The notes: a model not told the origin generated them from the letters alone. Shown: positions 1 through 13,007, counted from the stretch's first letter. The stretch is 64,000 nt of DNA from Isoetes taiwanensis (GCA_021234155.1 JAJEKV010000011.1:12687255-12751254), one strand, 5' to 3'. A program made the numbers and translations.

Positions 1-1261
1 CCAAATGAGTTTCAAATGTTTTCATGAAGAAAATTATGTCTTTATCCTTGATGGCATCCATTACACTTCCTGGTTGCCTCAATAAACTGCCATACAACCG
101 CCAACTCTAATGAGCCGTGGGTCTCATAGACCCCGAAGTCCCTCGCCTCTATGATCCGGGTTCGGATAATGACCCCCGCCATCTCTATGAATTGCCCATT
201 TATTTGGTTTCTCCCAAGCTTCGCAACCCGCTGTAAGCATTTCGCGTTTGTGCTCGACTTACGATCTTTGTGAAGGAATGAAGGAAAATGATTGGCATGC
301 TAAATAGATCCGATGTCGACATCGGGCTGGTCAAAACCTTTCCCCTCTTAAGATGATTTGTTTATGATTCTCGCATAGCTTCCCAAAGGGATTTACTTCC
401 CTTTCCTCCCCGAAAAGAGTCAAACACGGAGAAATATATGTGTTTGATCATTTAATTCCTAGAAAAAGTGCACCCATCGGCATGGACATGAATGGAAAGC
501 ATTTTTCTATTCGTTCCATAGTCGCAATGGATTCTCGAACCAAGAGGTAGGGCCGCAAAAATATGCTAGAATAGTTAATGCTAGTACCAATAGCGGCTAA
601 TCTATCTAGCTACTCCAAATTTTTCGCCCAACGTGCACGAGCTTTGATAAGACCTTTAGGAAAACAAAACGAAATTAAAAAATATTGTTGACCTTAAATT
701 ATAGATGCCTACTTGAAGGTCCTATAGGAAAGCATCAAATAGATGTCCCACGGGATTGCAAGAACACTAACCATTCACGAAACACAAAAATAAGGAATGC
801 GATCTTCAAAATCCAAGAATCTTACCGATTTAGTCATTTGTTGCTTCAAAATCCCCCTCGTTTGTCAACTTGGGCGGATGTGAATGAAAATCTTATGCGC
901 CGAACCAAACCCGACAACCCGGGGGGGCAAAGTGGGAAAAAAATTGCCACCGCAATTAAATAACTCACCACTTCATCCTCCCCAAAAACTCACTTTGGAT
1001 TCGCTCTCGGACTCCGCCATAGCCGTCCCTTGCTTCAGATGCCCGAGATAATTGAATTAAAGATCTTGAGACGGAAACCAAGCAGGTCGGCCATTTAAGC
1101 TTCGGACAACAAGACACGAAAAGTAAGATTCAGGACTGAATTCTTTGGTTAAAGTGACCCTGGGCGAAATCTGAGGCAAGTAAGAATCCGAGGTGCAGAA
1201 GCCATAGCCAAGTCCGGCGGATAGGATGACCGAGCATTTACTGTGCGCACCCGTTTTAGCG
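1..1261. other. no recognisable feature
   Basis: Mixed-composition sequence with only short chance frames on either strand. I see no protein family, RNA gene or internal repeat that I can support. Confidence 0.4.
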
Positions 1262-1353
1262 ATCATCGATATGCTAGGTATATGCCAGCATATACTTGAA
1301 TATGCCCACATACCCACATAAACGAGGGTTTGCCCCCCTAGGGGCAACCCAAA
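1262..1353 (-). repeat. dispersed repeat 'P' with GC hairpin terminus, copy 1
   Basis: Read on the minus strand, this starts with a GC palindrome (GGGTTGCCCCTAGGGGGGCA), then CTCGTTTATGTG, then a run of nested GCATATGC-like palindromes. The same order occurs on the plus strand at about 54746-54865 and 59266-59400. The family is unknown to me. The hairpin terminus suggests a small mobile element or the end of a larger one. Confidence 0.6.
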
Positions 1354-2216
1354 AACCCAAACGCAAAACGCATGGGCTTCTGGGCTTCATCGGATTGGGC
1401 TCTATCTGATGGCAACAGAATCGGAAAGCCAAAAATCGATGGCTTTGTGCCATTGGATCTTCCAGGTTGGCTTCATCTGACCCATCAAAGATCTCCTGTT
1501 AAGCTACAAGAAGATGCAGAATGCACAAATCGGCTGGAAAATCATGTTGTATCCATCCAAGCATGGTTGATTGAGAGTGGCCTTGGGTTTTGTTTGGGCA
1601 ACAATTCGCCCGGCAAACAGCACAGCTTCATACATAGTTGGTTTTCTTGCTCTGATTGGAGATAAGGAAGCAATTTGGTTGTGGTATGCATAGCTACTGC
1701 AAATTTCGGCCCAGCTCAGGTATAAAGCATGCATTCTTATGCCATATCAAGTTTACCAGCAATAAAAATTGTTGATCTGTGGGTATTCTGCAACTCTATC
1801 AGGAGGACAGATCGTGCTTTCTTTGATTCCAGGGACACTACCGCTTCAAAAAGGTACGCCCTTGGATTTTGTTTATGCTAGAAATCCCTGAAAGAAAGCC
1901 TGCTCTCGAATGCAACAGAAAGCACTATCTTCAGGAATTATGTGGCTTGTTTATGAAGCTAACAGAATTTTCTGTCTTTTGCCACAAATTCGTTGGCGGC
2001 TATAATTGATTTTGCCAATTTAAAGCTTATGCATGGCAAATAAAAGATATTGTGTGGGCTCTTCTCTGTACTAGAATAAGCAGCCTTGTTCTTTTCTTTT
2101 CCTTAAAACCAATGCTTTCGATAAAGCTTGAAAATTCTCTATGCCTATTCTACACGCTAATATTCGTTTGATGACAAATAATACAACACAGAAGTTGGGT
2201 CGACATTTCGGTTTGG
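1354..2216. other. no recognisable feature
   Basis: AT-rich unique-looking sequence. Short frames on both strands overlap each other and show no family motif. Confidence 0.4.
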
Positions 2217-3156
2217 AATCACGACACGTGTCTTTCGCCTACATCACGGAATAGAAGTTGGGACGACGATTCCGCATTGCAGGTAAACAACCGATAAACC
2301 CTGCACAGGCTTGTTTCAAATTCGGAGCTAGAAGGCCTTGAATGTTTCAGATCAGGCCTTGCATGTTTCAGATTCGGGTTAGAAGGCTTGATCCCATTAG
2401 AGGTAATTTGAGATCTCATTTTGTCCCATTAAGGGATGCTTAAAAAGCCACATCAGCTTTTTAAACTGTCCAATAAGAGAAGAGCTCCAGTGTATTTTAT
2501 TCCAGTATTATGTGGCAGCAGTAATTAATGCAGTTCTAACTAACTTTTGCAGTGTCATCTTTCTACCATAACTTTTGATCAAAAACTCCGATTCGAACAC
2601 TATTTGTGGCAATGGATTCGTCTCCTCAAGATCTTTCTAATGACAACCCATTGTTATATCTTTTGGGATGTAAGTATATAAGAAAAGAGCAAAAAACCAT
2701 ATTTTTTAAGGTTAACACATATGGCTTGTATTGAAATACATCATAACCATATATCACTTGAAAGATCTTTTCATTTTGCATCTAATGCAACAAACGCCGC
2801 AGCATTTTCATGAGTAGATCAAAAGTTATAGGGAAAAAACGACAGCAATGAGGTTGTTAATGCTGCATTAATTGCAGTTTGATGTAGAGTACTCATTCTA
2901 TTGGAGGATTCTTATGGGGACAAAAGGAGATCTCAAATTACCTCTAATGATCTCAAATCGAGGCTGATCCTTTGCAAATCGAGGCCTGATCTCAAATTCT
3001 TGCTCTGCACAGGCCGGATTTGGCCATATAAGGAGCTAAAATGCATTGTCGGCTGCATTATTGGCCTTGCATGCTCGCCCACAAGGCCGATTCATCTCAA
3101 ACAGAGGCATGCTTGCTCTGGACAGGCCGGATTTGGCCATATAAGGAGCTATTAAC
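2217..3156. repeat. inverted and direct repeats flanking the 3.2-kb element
   Basis: An inverted pair sits at 2393-2427 and 2927-2950, sharing GAGATCTCAAATTACCTCTA in opposite orientation about 500 bp apart. A 37-bp direct repeat containing CAGGCCGGATTTGGCCATAT lies at 3002-3038 and 3115-3151, exactly 113 bp apart. The stretch 3041-3120 has a diverged homologue at about 6497-6575, on the other side of the neighbouring element. Confidence 0.65.
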
Positions 3157-3185
3157 AAGGTTTAAAATGAAACGCACTTATTTAA

Positions 3186-4383
3186 GAAGTGCGTTTGAAA
3201 GATTCCTTCTAAAAATTTACAAAATTCTAAAATACCCCTAAAAAGGACTCTTTTACTATCTTGTGTCTAAAGATTTATAAAACTGCTCATGAAAACAGAC
3301 ATTTTAGGAAGACTTAACATTAAGGAGAAGAACAACAAAGAAAAATATCTCATTTTAGAGGGGAAAAGGACCACTACGAAAGCCAAAGATTTATTATGGG
3401 GCAAACTCATATGAAAAAATTAGACGCTTTTGTATCTTATCCCTTAGAACGTTTATATTGGCTGTTATAGAAGACAAAAAATTTGTTATTTCACAACCAT
3501 TTTGGCTAAACATCCTAATTGACCTTAAAAGACATTGGGAGACAGTTGAACAAACTGCTTGAATGAAAAATTATTGTTTTTGCATCATATGGTATTACAA
3601 ATGATAATACATCCACGAAATCATGCAGTTAGTTGAAGTTCCAACTGACGATGCCGTATAAATTTATACCGAGGAAACAGAAGTTGAAGTAGTGAAGCTC
3701 TGTGATTACATGGCCTTCTTTGTTGTTCTCGGAGATGTATTCATCATGTCTTTGGGCTTGCACAATACCAATCCACAATATAGTGATGTTGAGAAGATAG
3801 TCAAGCTCCTTGTCAATGTTGAGAGTCTTCAGCACAATTCCATCATCTGTAGCAGTGGGCGTCACTGCACATTTCTCCACAGAGAAGTATTTGTCTATCT
3901 TGCTTTTTTTTGTCTGTTTGCAAAGAAATAGGTAAACTTTTGAGGGGTTGCTACTCCTCACACCCCTATGGACAAACTACGTAGTTTCCTTCTCGTTGAA
4001 CACATGTGTATCCATAACATTTTGGGGTCCTTTGCCTTTAGAAGCAGTTTTTGAGCTGCCTAAAGTGAAGTTAGCATGTGTGTAGAGAAAAAAAAGTAAA
4101 AATAACAACGGGATTCGACTAATTTATGCTCTAACATTGCATTACAAGGTCAGAGAATTTAGAACTATTTTAGAACTTTTGAACTAAAAAACTAAGAAAA
4201 CTGCATAAAATTATCCCTTGAGTGTGTTATTTCAACAGTATTAAGTTGCAAAAACCTTTGGGAGCAAGAAAGACCCCACAAGATTTTGCACGATATAAAC
4301 TTATACTCCTGGACTACATATTTTATGTATATATATATCTATATACATCTTATACATGTTAATATATATATACAAGAAAATTA
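3186..4383. other. AT-rich stretch with one isolated palindrome
   Basis: No gene is supported; the frames near 3629-3961 lie on opposite strands and match nothing I know. One stray copy of the CGTATAAATTTATACCG palindrome lies at 3655-3671. It is the same motif that forms the array at 5.5-5.9 kb. Confidence 0.45.
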
Positions 4384-5030
4384 ATACGTCCTACGGCGCA
4401 TTGTTCCAGTTTTAGCATGTTCTTACGATGTAAGGCCCTATAGTGCTCTAGATAACCAACGATTCTACTAAGATTCTCTTAGATTCTCCTAGATTCTCTT
4501 AGAATTTTCTATTTTGATTGAGGTGCTTACCCATGAGCATTTAAAACCTTCTAAAATAATCTATTCTGGATCTGTGCAACATTTTTAAAACATTTTCTAT
4601 TTTTAGACTAAGGTGCTTACCTTGAGCATCTAGAATATTTTTTTTTCAAGATTTATATTGTACACCTTTATTATGAAACATTTTAGAACATTCTATTGTC
4701 GCTTTTTGCAAAATCTTAAAAAAATTCTAAGATTTCATCAAGATTTTCTTAGATTCCCTTAGATATTATGAAGATACCCTTAGATTCAATTAGATTTTAA
4801 GAGATTCCGTTAGACTTGTATATTTTCCTAGATTCTCTTACAATTTATGAGATTTCCTTATATTCCTTTCAATTCTTCTGGATTCCCTTACATTCTAGAA
4901 ATTTCTAGAACATTTTAGAACTTTCTGGAACATTTTGAAAGTTTCAAAACATCCTACAATATTATAGTCTATTTGATCTTAATTAGAACATTACCCTTAA
5001 GTATATTTGAAACAAAAATTTTTCATAGAA
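4384..5030 (+). repeat. TTCTAGAA-rich degenerate minisatellite, copy 1
   Basis: A degenerate array of units like GAGGTGCTTACCCATGAGCA followed by CTAGAACATTCTAGAA-type palindromes and AGATTCTCTTAGATT runs. At 4893-4910 the sequence TTCTAGAAATTTCTAGAA has perfect alternating TTC/GAA spacing, as in a heat-shock element. Related arrays occur at 13760-14890, 20630-20695 and 24690-25030, usually next to the same tRNA-like head and ACGT module. Confidence 0.7.
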
Positions 5031-5033
5031 TTA

Positions 5034-5100
5034 ATGCTTGGTCTAGTGGTTAGAGTGGAGGGTTTGGGAGCTTGAGGACTAGGGTTCGAATCCCCCCAAT
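5034..5100 (+). repeat. tRNA-derived SINE head / tRNA pseudogene, copy 1
   Basis: The pol III A-box-like TGGTCTAGTGGTTAGAG is followed 30-35 bp later by a near-perfect B box GGTTCGAATCC. The intervening arms do not fold into a sound anticodon stem and there is no acceptor stem, so this is not a working tRNA. The same unit recurs at 25053-25120 with a decayed B box (GGTTTAAATCC). A SINE promoter or tRNA relic is the best reading. Confidence 0.65.
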
Positions 5101-5440
5101 AACATAAAAAATTTTAAAAGCCTTTCCCTAAGGAACGAGCATTCAATATGAGCCTTAGGATCTTAGACTCGATCAACGATCAAGATCTCACCATATAAAA
5201 GCAATATAAGCCGTAGGATCTATTACATATAATTCCCAAAGCCACGTGGACCGTAGGATGTGTCCCCAAGCCACGTGAGCCATCGGATTGCGGACCGACG
5301 GTCAGGATCAGATCAATCTGGACCGTAGGACCGCGGTACACATATTATATGTAAACTCCCAAGCCATCTGGGCCGTAGGATATGTCCCAAAGCCACGTGA
5401 GCCGTCGGATCTCGAACGGACGGTCGGATAAGCGCGACAA
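5101..5440 (+). repeat. repeated CCACGTG / GACCGTAGGATC module
   Basis: Successive copies of AAGCCACGTGAGCCGTCGGAT and GGACCGTAGGAT-like units in both orientations. CACGTG is the core of plant G-boxes. A diverged copy follows the second tRNA-like head at 25121-25430, and a related GATCCTACGGCCCATATT occurs at about 16513. It is part of a larger composite repeat family, with no coding content. Confidence 0.6.
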
Positions 5441-5511
5441 ATATAAGAACATATATAGATCAGATATTCAATATATATACGTTCACATATTTGTATATAT
5501 AAAAAAAAAAA

Positions 5512-5887
5512 CGGTATAAATTTATACCGCAGGAAGTCTCGCGGTATAGATTTATACCGCAAGACTTCTCTTTTTTTAGGATATATATATGTAAATATAT
5601 ATGTTATATATATATTATATATTTATATAATACACATATATATATATCTTTGGTATAAATTTATACCGAGAAAACTCTTGCGGTATAAATTTATACCGCT
5701 TGGGTCCTCTTGCGGTATAAATTTATACCGCTCGAGTCCTTTTGCTGTATAAATTTATACCGCTCGAGTTCTTTTGTTGTATAAATTTATACCGCTCAAG
5801 TCTTCTTGCGGTATAAATTTATACCGTGCGAACTCTCTAGCATACTATGTCCACATATTACTATCTATTAAGGTATAAATTTATACC
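5512..5887. repeat. array of 20-bp perfect palindromes, partly on a 32-bp pitch
   Basis: Nine copies of GCGGTATAAATTTATACCGC or near versions lie at 5512, 5541, 5650, 5680, 5712, 5744, 5776, 5808 and 5872. Five consecutive starts (5680, 5712, 5744, 5776, 5808) are exactly 32 bp apart, with 12-bp spacers of the type TCGAGTCCTTTT. Each unit is self-complementary and places TATAAAT on both strands. Variation concentrates in the first arm (CTG, TTG for CGG) and the spacers, while the ATAAATTTATACC core is invariant in eight of nine. Confidence 0.85.
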
Positions 5888-6489
5888 ATCTTGAAATTTA
5901 TTTGGAAGAAACTAAAGACTACAGAGAACAAATAAATTACAAAGTTTAAAAAAGTCCAGATTGGATACACACGTCGACATCGCGGTATACAGAAGTCTAT
6001 AGCAAGCTGGAGGAGCAAATAAGAGCAAGTGTATAAAGCAAAGCGCAAGCATCTTCGACTTCACCTCGCGTGTGAGGCATACTTTAAGGTGACAATATTT
6101 GCTTCATTGAGGCAATATCAAAATGTGTTGCATTTTTTGCAATTTTATTCATAATTTTGTAGTGAATTTATAAACTTTGAACTAAATACGTTTTTGGGCA
6201 CTCTTAGCGCTTGCTGTTTTTTTTCAATGTCTATTTTGTTTTGTCCTTAAAAATATTACTATTTCTCAAACCAAACTAGGGGGTCAAAAAATGGTACCAA
6301 ACAATTTTGAATGGAAGCTGAGTTCAAATTCCCCTCCAAAAATGGTGCCTAAAATATTCAAATTGTCACACTTGTCACAAATATACCAAGAAAAGGGCAT
6401 TTTTTAAGGGAATTTTAGGGAATCTTTCAAAGATTCCTTTTGAAGTGCGTTTGCAGCAAATAAGTGCGTTTCATTTTAAACTTTGTTTA

Positions 6490-6675
6490 TTGAAGATGTA
6501 TTATCGGGTTGCATGCTTTCCTACAGGCCTTCTTCATCTCAAATCTACTCATGCTTGCTTAATCACAGGTTTAAACTTCCGAATTTGTATGGAGATCATT
6601 TGTATGGAGATCATTTGTAACAGGGTAGATCTATGCGCAGCTGAACCGAATCATGAAATGCCTCCCCAACTTCTG
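6490..6675. repeat. diverged homologue of 3041-3120
   Basis: The stretch TTGCATGCTTTCCTACAGGC through CATGCTTGCTTAATCACAGG aligns with the left flank of the 3.3-kb element at 3041-3120. A short tandem TGTATGGAGATCATT duplication lies at about 6587-6615. Confidence 0.5.
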
Positions 6676-6804
6676 TATTGTAGGGGAATGAAAACTGGTC
6701 CAGCATTCCCAGTTTGCCGGTGACCCGCTCCCAGCTACCGCCGGTCGCGGGACCCCACCGGCAAACTGGGAATGCTATCGCAGTTTCCATTCCCCTATAC
6801 AATA
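6676..6804. repeat. GC-rich long hairpin, copy 1
   Basis: The left arm (from 6676, GTAGGGGAATGAAAACTGG through CAGTTTGCCGGTG) pairs with the right arm ending at 6804 (CACCGGCAAACTGGGAATG through CATTCCCCTATACAATA). The inner part is CCCGC-loop-GCGGG with an asymmetric A/ACCC bulge. A second copy at 15948-16046 keeps the loop almost unchanged while its stem sequence differs on both arms in a compensating way. A structured transcript or fold-back element is likely. Confidence 0.7.
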
Positions 6805-7944
<1,140 letters not shown>

Positions 7945-8385
7945 GAAGTTAAATGCTAGTGATTGTGTCCAGCATGCATACAGCTCTTTTATGCCGCCAT
8001 TTTGTGGCAATAATGGTATGTGGACAACTTGGTCATACATGGATTCTTAGAAACCATAAAAAACCACACCTAAAAAAAACACTACCTTAAAAAACACCTT
8101 AAAAAAAAGCATCCCTTCAAAAAACCATACCGCGTGAGAAAACAACACATCCTTAAAAAAGAAACTACTCCTTAAAAAACCACACATTCTTAAAATAGAA
8201 AATTACGGCTCCCGAAGAAAAACTACATCATATCCTTGAAAAACCAGGACGACCATTATGCTCAAGAACATGAACTTGGCACAGAGGATTAGAAAACATA
8301 AAATTTAGGAACCTTTGAATGAAATGTTGAGCTTGTATATATATATGTTCCTAGAATTAATGGTAGGAAAAAAAAGTCAACTCTG
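7945..8385. other. low-complexity A-rich stretch
   Basis: The interval 8050-8200 is a degenerate CCTTAAAAAACCACA-type simple sequence. No gene is seen. Confidence 0.5.
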
Positions 8386-8889
8386 GTCAAACCACGCCAA
8401 AGGCCTTTCGTCGCGGACGCAGACCCCTTTCGCGTGAACGGACCTGAGTCGCTTGAATTAAGGCCCCAAATTCTATGTTGAAAGATGTTAGAAGAGCATT
8501 TGCTCAGAAATACAGTGTATCACTTAATTTTAATTAAAAACATAAAAAAAGAAGCCAAAATTGGCCTACTCCGATCGATTCGCACCAAAGGCCTCTGCGT
8601 CGCGAACGCAGACCCCTTCTACGCGAACAGACCCGAGTCACTCAAATTTGCACTTTTGCGTGTCATTTTAGCATAAAATAAGTTGCTAATTAGCCTAGAA
8701 TCGATCATGTGTATTTTAGAATCCTATAGCTCTTAAGAATGTTGATTTTTGAGTAGCAACCAGCCCACTCTGGTTGGCTCTTAAGAATGTTGATTTTTGA
8801 GGCCTCTGCATTGCGAACGCAGACCCCTTCCACGCGAATGGACCCGAGTCACCCAAATTTGCACTTTTTCATGTCATTTTAGCATAAAA
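8386..8889 (+). repeat. composite repeat 'Z' with GCGTCGCGAACGCAG cores
   Basis: Three copies (about 8390, 8575, 8800) of a module reading AAAGGCCTCTGCGTCGCGAA, then CGCAGACCCCTTCCACGCGA and ACCCGAGTCAC. It alternates with a second module (TAGCATAAAATAAGTTGCTA, then TAGCTCTTAAGAATGTTGAT and GTAGCAACCAGCCCACTC). Both modules recur at 11770-12345 and 30005-30590. Confidence 0.75.
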
Positions 8890-9010
8890 TATGTAGCATA
8901 ATAACAGGGGGTTTTTTTTGTATTTTTGTACAGTTTTTGCTATGGTTTTCATATGATTTGATGGGCGTATTGCGCGAGGCGTACTAATCGATATATCTAG
9001 AGTGTTCCTA
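8890..9010 (+). mobile_element. left end of a long-TIR element family (TAGCATAATAACAGGGGG)
   Basis: Begins TAGCATAATAACAGGGGGTT and continues for about 110 bp to CGTACTAATCGATATATCTA. A homologous left end lies at 31490-31610 and a reverse-complement right end at 19500-19615. The three share the whole ~110-bp span. No partner with a matching TSD could be assigned. Confidence 0.6.
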
Positions 9011-9945
9011 GTATTTTTTTGATTAAAAATCCATTTCTCCATGGTTTACCCCTTCAACTTTCTTTCGTGAAAAGTCGAGCGCATGCAAAGCTCGATTCTT
9101 CTATTCTAGGGTTTCTTTGTTCTTTTATTCATTCCTTTTTGTTTTTTAGTTCCGTCCCGTCTTTGGAATTAAGGATTCATTTGCTGCAAGCTATGCTTTG
9201 AAATGGCTATGGCGGTCATGGAAGGACAGAAGATCTTCTTCCGAATCGTGTACTGGCACAGAATCGTGTATTGTTGAAGGCATGGGCATTTCAGAAGCGT
9301 TTACTTGATGACTAGGTTTGAGCTTCTTTTCTCCTCTAAGCGCATGGCATTATCCGCAAATTTAATTCATGCGGATGATTAGAAATACCGAAAATGTCCC
9401 TCGGATGCACCACCGTGAAAACCCCCGGTTTCAAGGAAAGTAGGTGAAGAAACAAGGCCAGCTTCACTATATTCCAAATCCCGCAACAAGTGTCTGCACT
9501 AGAACATCATTGGCCAAGTGTTCACCATTCCCCTAAATTGACTCAAGTTTCCATCCCCGCAGCAAACAAAACTAGTAGAAATTGGACCGTGGCATCGATC
9601 TTGTGCTGATAATTCCAAGCTCCCGGTTAATTTCCTTCCTTTGATGTTTTGGTCAATCAAAACTTGGAGTTCGTGACTTGGGTTTTCTCTTGATTTGGAA
9701 CCGGATACCGTATGTGCTTCTTGTTTGCCTTTGTCATTTTCCACAAGGCCCATTAGCAATAAGTTGAAATTCCTCTTATCTCCACAAGGCCCATTAGCAA
9801 TAAGCTAAAATTCCTCCGATCTTGTGAATGCAAAGGCGGTTGGGCAATGGTAAGAATGATAAGGAATTTATGACGTGGAATTTTATGTAGAGTAGTTGGC
9901 GGTGGTTAAGAATGATAGAGAATGTAAAGAAAGGGGCGGTGAGCC
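9011..9945. other. no recognisable gene
   Basis: The stretch 9020-9130 resembles 31640-31730 downstream of the other left end, so it belongs to the same element family. A short direct repeat (CCACAAGGCCCATTAGCAAT) lies at about 9741 and 9783. Confidence 0.4.
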
Positions 9946-10602
9946 CCGAGTCATCTGCCCTTTGAGAACATTATCTTATGTATCTCTAGCTGTGGCTTCC
10001 AATAAAACCGATATGCGACTCCGCGGATTACCTTTGCATTCCGACCTTATATTTGGAAATCGGTGAACTTTATATACTATGCTGCTTTAAGAAATGATGG
10101 CAAGACCAAATGATGTAATCATAATCAGATTGAAAACAGGTATGTATTTTTAAAAATGCCAGGGCTTGATTTTTCTTATGTATGATCTCTATTTTATTTA
10201 CATATTCTGGTTATGCATTTGCCAATTTAGTGATGTATGATCTTTGTCTCATTTTATTTATGCTATACATTCACGAAACATGACTCTGGGATAAGCTGTT
10301 GCACATGAAAGCTTGTTAAATATTAAATTGATGACATTATGTCAAACCGAAGCTCCACAACCTATAGTATTTGATGTTTTGGTCAATGAAAACTTGGAGT
10401 TCAGGACTTGGGCTTAGCCCTGAGTCATGAAGAATTGTTGCAGTCCCTTTGAAAACATTATGCTGGCATTTGCAGTCGTGGCTTCCAATAAAACTGATAT
10501 GCAGCTCACGGATTAGCTTTGCATTCTGATCATATATTTGGAAGCGGTGTTAAACTTCATATACTATGTTGCTTAAAGAAATGATGGCAAGACCAAGTGA
10601 CA
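9946..10602 (+). repeat. diverged tandem duplication, ~470-bp period
   Basis: 9946-10124 and 10415-10602 align throughout, sharing GTGGCTTCCAATAAAAC, ATATTTGGAA and GAAATGATGGCAAGACCAA. The preceding ACTTGGAGTTC segments (about 9660 and 10387) are also paired. Many substitutions and indels show it is old. No coding frame is conserved between the copies. Confidence 0.7.
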
Positions 10603-10774
10603 GGTATTATATTATATGTTGATAAATAACTTCTTCTCTTGTTTGCATTGGGAGTGAGACGATTATTGCCATCTTCATTTTTGGGCTTAGGAGATAATGA
10701 AGAAGAAATGAGAATATGAGACAAAGGAATAGAATAGAATAGAATAGATAAATAAAAAACAATGTCAGTATTAC

Positions 10775-10909
10775 ATGTGTCATTTGGATCATGAGGATGA
10801 GGCTGTTGCGGGATTTTTAAGCCATTGTGGTTGGAATCCGATGTTGGAAAGTATATGTGCGGATGTGCCCATGATTGGTAGCATTGCATTAAGCTACGCA
10901 AGGGCTTAG
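10775..10909 (+). pseudogene. UDP-glycosyltransferase fragment (PSPG box)
   Basis: The frame starting with the codon at 10793 reads [20 protein letters not shown], then ICADVPMIG, then a stop at 10907-10909. This matches the C-terminal half of the PSPG signature of plant family-1 glycosyltransferases. That motif binds the UDP-sugar donor, and its HCGWNS core is retained here as HCGWNP. There is no start codon, no acceptor-binding N-terminal domain and no WAPQ segment upstream. The downstream part that would continue with the FADQ motif is lost. Only about 40 residues of a roughly 450-500-residue enzyme survive, so this is a dead fragment, perhaps carried by a mobile element. Confidence 0.8.
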
Positions 10910-11310
10910 AAGGAGAGATTTATTGGAAGAGAAGGGATAGAGGAGGCTTGGAGTACCCGTTTCGATTCCTGGGTTTCAATGCTTGTATGTTTTTTGTGAA
11001 TGTGTGTAAGAGATGCTTCTACAATATTGTAAATGTGTTAAGATGTCCTACCATAAAAACCATGTTGTGTTTGGGCCCAAAAATACACATTACCTCGTCT
11101 CTCTCATTGTTTCAAACATTTACTATAGTTTATAGTTCCTAAATTTCTTTTATAATATCATTATAATTTAAACGGCCTGTTTATATGCAATACCTTTTCT
11201 AAATGTTGAATGTGCATTGCTCTTTGCTACATGTTTTAGATGTCTTTTATATTCTCACGCCCTAAGTTTTTTTTTTTATGGCCCGAAGAATCCAAAAATT
11301 TTTTAGTATA
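10910..11310. other. no recognisable feature
   Basis: AT-rich sequence without a recognisable gene. A TTTTTTATGGCCCGAAGAAT stretch at about 11272-11291 matches the terminal hairpin region of the MITE family described next and may be its outermost end. Confidence 0.45.
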
Positions 11311-11765
11311 ATAACCAACACATAACTACCATTGACATTAATAAATATAACCATTGAATCCAACACAAATTAAATTAAAATCCCCTTAAACCCCTTTGGT
11401 TTGGGTGCATATTCACACCTGGGGTGACGAGGGGCGGCGAGAGCCCTCATAATTGTATTTTTTTGCACGTCATTTAAATCAACACCATATAGTATTCCTA
11501 GTTGAAATCTTATAGTATTTTTTACAAATCTTGTTATACAAGATAGCAAATCTTGTACTTGCATACCCCACAAATGAGGAACTTTACGTATGGTGTAGAT
11601 TAAGGAATAAGGGGCGAATATGCCAATCCGACAGCTCTCGATGCCCGGAGTCACCCCCCGTGTGAATATGCACCCAAACCAAAGGGGGTTTAAGGGGGAT
11701 TTTAATTTAACTGTGTTGGATTCAATGGTTATATTTATTAATGTCAATGGTAGTTATGTGTTGGT
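11311..11765. mobile_element. long-TIR MITE 'M', copy 1 (full)
   Basis: The first ~105 bp (ACCAACACATAACTACC through GGTTTGGGTGCATATTCACA) is the near-perfect reverse complement of the last ~105 bp (TGTGAATATGCACCCAAACC through GGTAGTTATGTGTTGGT). The interior is about 240 bp. No transposase is present. Related copies are at 13008-13331, 14893-15186 and 34532-34872. The long TIRs would let transcripts form a stable hairpin, a typical small-RNA source. Confidence 0.85.
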
Positions 11766-12345
11766 AGTTATGTGTTAGTTATGTGTTGCTAGTTAGCCTA
11801 GAATCGATCCAAATGTGCATTTTAGGATCTTATAGCTCTTAAGAATGTTGATTTTTGAGTAGCAACCAGCCCACTCTGGTTAGCTCTTAAGAATGTTGAT
11901 TTTTGAGGCCTCTGCATCGCGAACGCAGGCCCCTTCCGCGCGAATGGACCCGAGTCACCCAAATTTGCACTTTTTCATGTCATTTTAGCATAAAATAAGT
12001 TGCTAGTTAGCCTAGAATCGATCCAAATGTGCATTTTAGGATCTTATAGCTCTTAAGAATGTTGATTTTTGAGTAGCAACCAGCCCACTCATCCAAATCG
12101 ACCCCAATCATGTGATTTTGAGCTAAAATCCATTTGAACCTCATTTTAAAAAAATTCATTTCAATTCATTTGAACCTCATCTTAAAAAATTTCCCACACT
12201 AATGGAAATCGAACCTCCCACCCACAAGGATGAACCCCCCCAAACCCCCCCGTGCCAACCACTGAGGGCGGGCATCGTTTATATTTGAATTATAATTCTT
12301 AATTAAATTTAAGCTTCAATCATGTTAGAGCATTTATACGTCAAC
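11766..12345 (+). repeat. composite repeat 'Z', copy 2, ending in a tRNA-derived SINE (minus)
   Basis: Two direct copies of the TTGCTAGTTAGCCTAGAATC to CAACCAGCCCACTC module lie at about 11788 and 11999, around one GCGAACGCAGGCCCCTTCC module. On the minus strand, about 12290-12185, an A-box-like CTCAGTGGTTGGCACGGGG and B-box GGTTCGATTTCC mark a tRNA-derived head. The whole arrangement, SINE included, recurs at 30005-30590, so it moves or duplicates as a unit. Confidence 0.7.
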
Positions 12346-12717
12346 AAATCCGACTCTTCTGCTGTCCAATCTTAATTCTATGTTTTGACCATTTGGAGAT
12401 GCTCTAATACTCAATTTTAATAATCGTTATCAAAGTTGATAGTAAAAATGGTTCACCTGTATATCCTTTCAATCTATAAGGATTTCTGATTTCCTATTCC
12501 TCTGTATTCATCTGTATTTGTAAGATTGTCAACGACCACAATAGTTTGCTGATGCATAAAACATATTTTGGCGGTGTTCTGGCTGCTGAATGCAAGCTGT
12601 AAATTTGACAAGGCAGAATCTTTTCAAATGGTCAAGAGTTGGAGGGCACGTTGTGCCATAGATGTTTTGGAGGTATATTTCATTCCCAATAGGTAATTCA
12701 AGAATTTACTCTACTTG

Positions 12718-12888
12718 TTTTGACATTCCACAATCGTCTCTGATTTAAAAATAATTGTCTATATATTATACATGTTTTGACATTCTAGAGTCATCTTTGA
12801 TTTAAAAATAGTCATCTATATATTTTACATGTTTTGACATTCTAGAGTCGTCTCTGATTTAAGAAATCTTTGATAGATATGTCTATGA
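12718..12888 (+). repeat. three tandem 57-bp units
   Basis: TTTTGACATTCYA...CGTCTCTGATTTAAAAATA units start at 12718, 12775 and 12832 (period 57), then decay into shorter TCTTTGGCATATACACATA repeats. Non-coding. Confidence 0.8.
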
Positions 12889-13007
12889 TTTAGAAATAAT
12901 CATCTCTACATCTTTGGCATATACACATATATCTTTGGCAAATATGCAAATTTAGACATGGTTGTTTAAAAAAGAGATCATATTCACAATATAAACTATT
13001 ACTTCGT

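Larger units (their letters stand above)
3154..6489. mobile_element. putative ~3.3-kb inverted-repeat element, non-coding
   Basis: Inverted ends share TTTAAAATGAAACGCACTTA (left 3161-3180; right in reverse complement at about 6461-6480), followed on both sides by GAAAGATTCC-like sequence. The left end also forms a short local hairpin around GCACTT. The flanks on both sides are homologous repeat sequence, which suggests insertion into a repeat. No transposase is visible. The interior holds a minisatellite, a tRNA-like head, an ACGT-rich module and a palindrome array. No clear target-site duplication was seen, so the boundaries are approximate. Confidence 0.5.
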